Virus record (IMG/VR): IMGVR_UViG_3300037296_000283 | Coordinates: 1-31,952 of that record | Origin: a virus | DNA: 31,952 nt | Strand: one strand, 5' to 3' | Made by a program: the position numbers and the translations under genes | Shown: one piece after another, positions 28,412 through 31,952 of the stretch | How positions within the stretch are numbered: the stretch's first letter is position 1 | Layout of the letters: each line of letters starts with the position of its first letter | The notes under the pieces: model-generated | Told to the model about the DNA's origin: nothing | What the model saw: only the letters and a program-made list of their open reading frames with translations | Database searches by the model: none

Positions 28412-28633
28412 ATGGACGAATTTGACCGCGCCGCCCAGCTAGAGCAAGAGTTTCGTGACCGTGCTTTAGCAGCGCACCGCAACCGCCAAATCGAAGAGCC
28501 AGACGAAGATGTGTACGGCGTTCGTTACTGTCTTGATTGTAGTCACATCATACCCAAGCAGCGTGTTGAGTTAGTACCGCACGCCGTGCGTTGCGTCGCG
28601 TGCCAGAACAAAAAGGAACGAACGCATGGGTGA
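28412..28633 (+). CDS. TraR/DksA-family zinc finger protein
   Basis: 73 residues: an N-terminal helix (FDRAAQLEQEFRDRALAAHR) and a four-Cys finger with C40-x2-C43 (YCLDCSHIIP) and C61-x2-C64 (RCVACQNKKE). Phage TraR/DksA proteins enter the secondary channel of RNA polymerase and mimic ppGpp/DksA. Mu-like phages commonly have one at this place among lysis and head genes. The DxxDxA-type tip is only partly preserved. It overlaps the next gene by 8 bp. Confidence 0.87.
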   Translation: MDEFDRAAQLEQEFRDRALAAHRNRQIEEPDEDVYGVRYCLDCSHIIPKQRVELVPHAVRCVACQNKKERTHG

Positions 28634-28928
28634 ATTTATCCTCAAATATTGGGCGCCGATCTGGGCGCTGTTGACCACCACCGCGATCATTGTCATGGCG
28701 TTTTTGACTAAGACCTACGCTAAGAAAGAAGACGTACAAGCGGTGGCGAGAAAGGTCGATCACTTAGAATCAAAGTTAGATTCTATGCCGACACAGCAAC
28801 AGATGACTGAGTTGCTTATTGAACTGGCAAACACGCGCGGTGAAATGAAAGAGTTGCGCGCACAAATCCAACCCGTACAGCACTTATCTCGTTTGCTGCT
28901 AGAGCAGCGACTCAAAGATGATAAATAA
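28626..28928 (+). CDS. DUF2730-family protein (Mu gp25-like)
   Basis: 100 residues: one N-terminal TM helix (PIWALLTTTAIIVMAFL), then an extended coiled coil (KKEDVQAVARKVDHLESKLD, then LLIELANTRGEMKELRAQIQ). The layout and neighbours (TraR, then gp26/gp27-like) match the DUF2730 protein of Mu-like phages. It may act as a spanin-like or membrane scaffold component; function is not established. Confidence 0.85.
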   Translation: MGEFILKYWAPIWALLTTTAIIVMAFLTKTYAKKEDVQAVARKVDHLESKLDSMPTQQQMTELLIELANTRGEMKELRAQIQPVQHLSRLLLEQRLKDDK

Positions 28929-28942
28929 ACAGGAGCGATTAA

Positions 28943-29233
28943 ATGTCGTTTAAAGACCTTTTAAAAGAAGACCAACGGCTTGTCATCTTGCGCTCGCTGA
29001 ACGAGATGCCAGCATACGAAGCCAACGAATCTATCCTAGATACTTGCTTAGAAAGCTATGGCCATAACATTAGTCGCGACGCGGTGCGTACGCACTTGGC
29101 TTGGTTGCAAGAACAAGACCTGATCGTAATCCGCGAAACAGGCGGCTATCAAATTGCCAAGCTAAGTGGTCGCGGCCAAGACGTCGCGACAGGCCAAGCC
29201 GACCAGCCAGGCGTGAAGAGGCCAAGAGCCTAA
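28943..29233 (+). CDS. Mu gp26-like winged-helix protein
   Basis: 96 residues with CAGGAG before the ATG. Residues 10-72 are a winged helix (LVILRSLNEMPAYEANESIL, then S-R-D-A-V-R-T-H-L-A-W-L-Q-E-Q-D-L). The last 20 residues are a polar tail. The family sits between gp25 and gp27 in Mu-like phages and may take part in DNA packaging; the role is not known. Confidence 0.85.
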   Translation: MSFKDLLKEDQRLVILRSLNEMPAYEANESILDTCLESYGHNISRDAVRTHLAWLQEQDLIVIRETGGYQIAKLSGRGQDVATGQADQPGVKRPRA

Positions 29234-29242
29234 GGGGCGGTT

Positions 29243-29827
29243 ATGTTAAAGCGCGCTAAGAACACAAAATCTAAAGTCGATCTATTGCCCGACGACATAC
29301 GCACCGCTATTGGTGCGTTAATTCGTTCCGGCAACATGATGCAAAAAGACATCCTCGCTGCTGTCAACGAAATGATTGATGAAGCGGGATTGCCTGATGA
29401 TGCAAAAATCAGCCGCACCAGCTTTAACCGCTATGCACAGCGCATGGAAAAGAACGGTGCGCGCATTCGTGAAGCCCGTGCCGTGGCAGAGGTCTGGACG
29501 GCCAAGCTTGGCGATGCGCCTGTGTCAGAAGTAGGCAAAGTGCTGCAAGAGTTTGTTAGAACCATGGCGTTCGAAACCTCCATGCACATGATGGATCAAG
29601 CAGGCGAAGAAGGTGCTGATCCAGTACCGCCCAAAGCCCTTGGTCAGCTCGCACTTGTTGTTCAGCGTATCGAGAGCGCGGCAATGATAAGCACAAAAGT
29701 AGAAAAAGAAATTCGTAAAGCGTTTGCAGAGCAAGCCGCCAGCGAAGTCGAAGCCGTGGTCAAAAAAGCGGGTATCTCGGCTGACACCGCCGCCGACATT
29801 AAGAAACATATTTTAGGGATCGCGTGA
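29243..29827 (+). CDS. DUF3486 protein (Mu gp27-like), probable small terminase
   Basis: 194 residues. The N-terminal DNA-binding region contains LLPDDIRTAIGALIRSGNMM and ISRTSFNRYAQRME, followed by a long helical region (VLQEFVRTMAFETSMHMMDQ) and a C-terminal helix rich in Ala/Lys. This is the DUF3486 family, generally viewed as the small terminase subunit of Mu-like phages that recognises the pac site. It lies two small genes before the large terminase. GGGGCGG serves as ribosome binding site. Confidence 0.9.
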   Translation: MLKRAKNTKSKVDLLPDDIRTAIGALIRSGNMMQKDILAAVNEMIDEAGLPDDAKISRTSFNRYAQRMEKNGARIREARAVAEVWTAKLGDAPVSEVGKVLQEFVRTMAFETSMHMMDQAGEEGADPVPPKALGQLALVVQRIESAAMISTKVEKEIRKAFAEQAASEVEAVVKKAGISADTAADIKKHILGIA

Positions 29828-30012
29828 TGAATCCAGAGATTTTAAAGTTCTTTAAGTGGCAGCATTTGCCGTTGCATTTGCAGCTAGTTAGCAAGCCATT
29901 TTCAGATATGGCCGATTTGATCGTTGAGCGTCTACCCGACAATGAAGAAAGAACAGTCGCGCTTCGTAAGCTGCTGGAGTCAAAAGATGCAGCCGTGAGG
30001 GCGATGGTATGA
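29827..30012 (+). CDS. Small protein, possibly Acb2-like
   Basis: 61 residues from ATG 29827, overlapping the previous stop by one base (GTG 29824 is an alternative). The pattern is F-K-W-Q-H-L-P, then SKPFSDMADLIVERLPDNEE, R-T-V-A-L-R-K-L-L-E-S-K-D-A-A-V-R-A. It parallels the layout of the anti-CBASS nucleotide sponge Acb2 (aromatic-H-x-P, helix, P-x-x-x-E-(K/R)-x-x-A-L-x-x-L-E, A-x-x-A). Identity is low and the parallel rests on spacing; it may be just a helical phage protein. Placed between the two terminase genes. Confidence 0.6.
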   Translation: MNPEILKFFKWQHLPLHLQLVSKPFSDMADLIVERLPDNEERTVALRKLLESKDAAVRAMV

Positions 30013-30206
30013 AGTATAAATTGCAAGAAATTCAAAACGGCATACTGATGACTAATGCAGACGATAGCGTTGTGTACTATCCAAACATTGATGAAGTCAT
30101 GGCTGTTATCACGGAGTCACTAAGAAAAGACTTTAGAGAAAGTCGTCAGTTCGAATGGGATGGTGCTTGTACTGTTTCTCTATCTGTATCTGGATTGCCA
30201 GTATGA
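30009..30206 (+). CDS. Hypothetical small protein between terminase genes
   Basis: 65 residues, starting at an ATGA overlap and ending at an ATGA overlap with the large terminase. N-terminal beta strands (LQEIQNGILMTNADDSVVYY) and a following helix. No family recognised. The overlaps on both sides make translation likely. Confidence 0.6.
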   Translation: MKYKLQEIQNGILMTNADDSVVYYPNIDEVMAVITESLRKDFRESRQFEWDGACTVSLSVSGLPV

Positions 30207-31807
30207 TCACGTCCGAGCTAAAGCAACTCACCAACCAATCCACCGCCGCCATCTTAGACGGTGCATTCGATCCTAATGAAGTGTTGCTTGGTTATCAAAA
30301 ACGCTGGATTAACGATACTAGCCAATTAAAGATTGGCGAGAAATCCCGTCGTACAGGTTTGACGTGGGCAGAAGCCGCAGACAGTACATTGACCGCCGCC
30401 AGCGCCGTCGACGCTGGCGGTGATGATGTATTTTATATTGGTTCTAACAAAGACATGGCGCGGGAGTTTATCGACGCCTGCGCGATGTGGGCCAAGTCGT
30501 ATAACCTCGCATCGGGTGATGTAGGTGAAGAAGTTTTTGTTGATGAAGGCAAAGATATTCTCACCTACGTCATATATTTCTCGTCAGGCTTTAAGATCAA
30601 AGCCCTGTCGTCTAATCCTAAAAACATGCGAGGCATGCAGGGCAAGGTCATCATTGACGAAGCCTCATTCCATGAAAAGCTCGCCGAGGTCTTGAAAGCT
30701 GCACTAGCGTTGACTATGTGGGGTTCTCGCGTTGTGTTGATCTCAACGCACAATGGTATTGAAAACCTATTTAACACTCTGATCAACGACAGTCGCGCGG
30801 GGAAAAAACGCTACTCGATTCACACGATCACGCTAGACGATGCCTGTGCCGATGGCCTGTACAAACGTATCTGCCAAGTCAAGAAAGAAGAATGGTCACA
30901 AGAAGCCGAAGACGAATGGAAAGCCAATTTAATCAAAGATACGGCCACCGAAGAAGACGCGCTAGAAGAATATTACTGCGTTCCTAAAAATGGCGGTGGC
31001 GCTTATATCTCTCGCGGCCTGCGTGATCGTGCGGCCCGTCTACTTGATGCGCCTGTTCTACGATTCACAGGAACCTCTACGTTTAACACCGCAAGCGAAC
31101 ACGCTCGAAAAGGTGAAATGCAAGAGTGGTTAGAAGAGTTCGTACTGCCAGAACTGGAAAAGCTGCCACCCGATTTACGCCACTGTCTAGGGGAAGACTT
31201 CGCGCGTAATGGCGACTTAACAGTATTCGCCCCGATAACGGTCGAGGCCAACACCAAACGCATCGTGCCTTTTCTTGTTGAGTTGGCGAACGTGCCATTC
31301 AAGCAGCAAGAGCAAGCGCTGTATTTTATCTGTGATCGTCTGCCGAAACGTGACGGCATTGCGCTGGACGCGCGAGGCAACGGCCAGTATTTAGCGGAAC
31401 AAGCCAAATACAAATACGGTGATGAAGTGGTCGAGGTCATGCTGTCTGTGGGTTACTACCGCGAGAACATGCCCGTATTTAAAGCCGCTTTTGAAGACGA
31501 TGACATCATCCTACCCAAGCATGAAGACATCGTGACTGACCTCGGGCAAATCCAAATCGTGCGCGGCGTGCCAGGCATTAATGACAGCCGCACAAAAGGC
31601 ACTGACGGCAACAAACGTCACGGTGATAGTGCGATCGCTATCTTTCTTGGCTATCTCGTTTCAAAACAAGAAATGATCCGTTACGAACTGCATACGATCG
31701 GTACCCGTGGCGACGACATTAACCGCCGTTTTTTTGGTACAGCAGAAGAAAACAATTTATACGATGACGTTAGTCAAGCGTCTGGACGCCAAGGAATTAC
31801 ACTATGA
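30203..31807 (+). CDS. Terminase large subunit (Mu gp28-like)
   Basis: 534 residues from ATG 30203, which overlaps the previous stop; a longer in-frame start at 30155 is rejected. The ATPase domain has the divergent Walker A of this family at 48-55 (SRRTGLTW) and Walker B at 149-154 (VIIDEA, D152/E153), then VVLISTHNG as coupling motif. The C-terminal nuclease domain shows GEDFARNGD and GIALDARGNGQYLAEQ, with acidic residues suited to metal binding. It cuts and packages host-flanked phage DNA by the headful mechanism. Confidence 0.94.
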   Translation: MITSELKQLTNQSTAAILDGAFDPNEVLLGYQKRWINDTSQLKIGEKSRRTGLTWAEAADSTLTAASAVDAGGDDVFYIGSNKDMAREFIDACAMWAKSYNLASGDVGEEVFVDEGKDILTYVIYFSSGFKIKALSSNPKNMRGMQGKVIIDEASFHEKLAEVLKAALALTMWGSRVVLISTHNGIENLFNTLINDSRAGKKRYSIHTITLDDACADGLYKRICQVKKEEWSQEAEDEWKANLIKDTATEEDALEEYYCVPKNGGGAYISRGLRDRAARLLDAPVLRFTGTSTFNTASEHARKGEMQEWLEEFVLPELEKLPPDLRHCLGEDFARNGDLTVFAPITVEANTKRIVPFLVELANVPFKQQEQALYFICDRLPKRDGIALDARGNGQYLAEQAKYKYGDEVVEVMLSVGYYRENMPVFKAAFEDDDIILPKHEDIVTDLGQIQIVRGVPGINDSRTKGTDGNKRHGDSAIAIFLGYLVSKQEMIRYELHTIGTRGDDINRRFFGTAEENNLYDDVSQASGRQGITL

Positions 31808-31952
31808 CCAGTCCAATTTTAGATCAAGATGGAAAGCCATTCGAAGCAGAGAAAGCCATTCTCAGCGAACAGGTCAGCCGCGCTTATACGACAGGAGTGC
31901 GCAACCCTCGCCCTGCTAGCGTTGCGTCTGTGCTAACACCGCTAAAGCTGAC
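31804..31952 (+). CDS. Portal protein (Mu gp29/DUF935-like), 5' part only
   Basis: The ATG at 31804 overlaps the terminase stop (ATGA), and the frame is open to the end of the window (49 residues). The visible part, a polar N-terminus followed by VSRAYTTGVRNPRPASVASV and L-T-P-L-K-L, fits the start of DUF935 portal proteins, which form the ring for DNA entry. Assignment rests mainly on position after gp28. Confidence 0.8.
   Translation, partial: MTSPILDQDGKPFEAEKAILSEQVSRAYTTGVRNPRPASVASVLTPLKL

Larger units (their letters stand above)
17918..31952. mobile_element. Element 2: Mu-like transposable prophage (right end outside window)
   Basis: Gene order is that of phage Mu: c repressor (leftward), ner, A, B, small early genes, gemA, mor, lysis genes, gp25-, gp26-, gp27-, gp28- and gp29-like genes. 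The left end TGTATAGAGAC at 17918 begins like Mu (TGTATTGATTC). It interrupts an NdpA-like coding sequence, as expected from random transposition. The flanking five bases TCCAT (17913-17917) should be repeated after the right end. No gam or kil gene and no second Mor/C-type regulator was recognised in the window. Confidence 0.92.

Noticed and set aside
1-31952. CRISPR arrays, rRNA and tRNA genes, insertion sequences.
   Set aside because: No regularly spaced repeats, no tRNA cloverleaf and no IS transposase other than the Mu-type A gene were seen.

Overview
The window looks like a chromosomal accessory region of a gammaproteobacterium, probably marine (mixed mid-GC composition; phage families typical of Vibrio/Shewanella/Marinomonas-type hosts). 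The species call is inference only; no rRNA, tRNA or housekeeping gene is present. It holds two mobile elements and, between them, a short AT-rich cargo locus.

Element 1 (about 1-16.1 kb) is laid out like the early half of a temperate phage or a phage satellite. The left edge has the C-terminal end of a tyrosine integrase, convergent with an AlpA-type excisionase. A tightly coupled leftward operon (6918 to 394) encodes a LuxR-type HTH/membrane protein, a Pro/Gln-rich protein, two CsrA-family proteins in tandem, an RdgC homologue, an ASCH-like phage protein, a membrane protein with a C-terminal winged helix, several unknowns and the excisionase. A near-perfect LexA (SOS) box lies upstream at 7004-7023. 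The immunity region has a leftward double-HTH repressor, co-oriented with a SWIM zinc-finger protein and an unknown gene. It also has a rightward promoter and a C4-type antisense RNA region (9555-9763), in which both complementary segment pairs can be read directly. The rightward operon (9177-16121) has winged-helix proteins, a zinc-ribbon protein, a small membrane protein, a replisome-organizer-like protein, a DEDDh exonuclease and a second, complete P4-like tyrosine integrase. No capsid, tail, terminase or lysis gene is seen in element 1 within the window.

Cargo locus (16.1-17.9 kb): a leftward pair, a YejK/NdpA-like nucleoid-associated protein gene followed by a 412-residue membrane protein gene, overlapping by 8 bp. 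The NdpA-like gene keeps only its C-terminal half. It is cut at about 17917, where a Mu-type left end starting TGTATAGAGAC begins.

Element 2 (17918 to the end of the window) is a Mu-like transposable prophage in canonical order: left end, S24-type repressor (leftward), operator region, Ner, transposase A (662 aa, DDE at 269/334/390), ATPase B, a run of small early genes including a DUF3164 protein and three Cys-pair proteins, GemA-like protein, Mor activator, a small AT-rich two-gene insert between two strong terminators, endolysin (GH108), 3-TM holin, TraR/DksA zinc finger, gp25-, gp26- and gp27-like proteins, a small protein vaguely like anti-CBASS Acb2, gp28 large terminase and the start of the gp29 portal. 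Its head and tail genes and right end lie beyond the window.

Main points to follow up: the C4 antisense immunity RNA with an in-frame leader ORF, the SOS-controlled CsrA/RdgC operon, the structural-gene-free element with two integrases, the NdpA plus membrane protein pair interrupted by the Mu-like phage, and a gene inserted by duplication of a 55-bp gene end.
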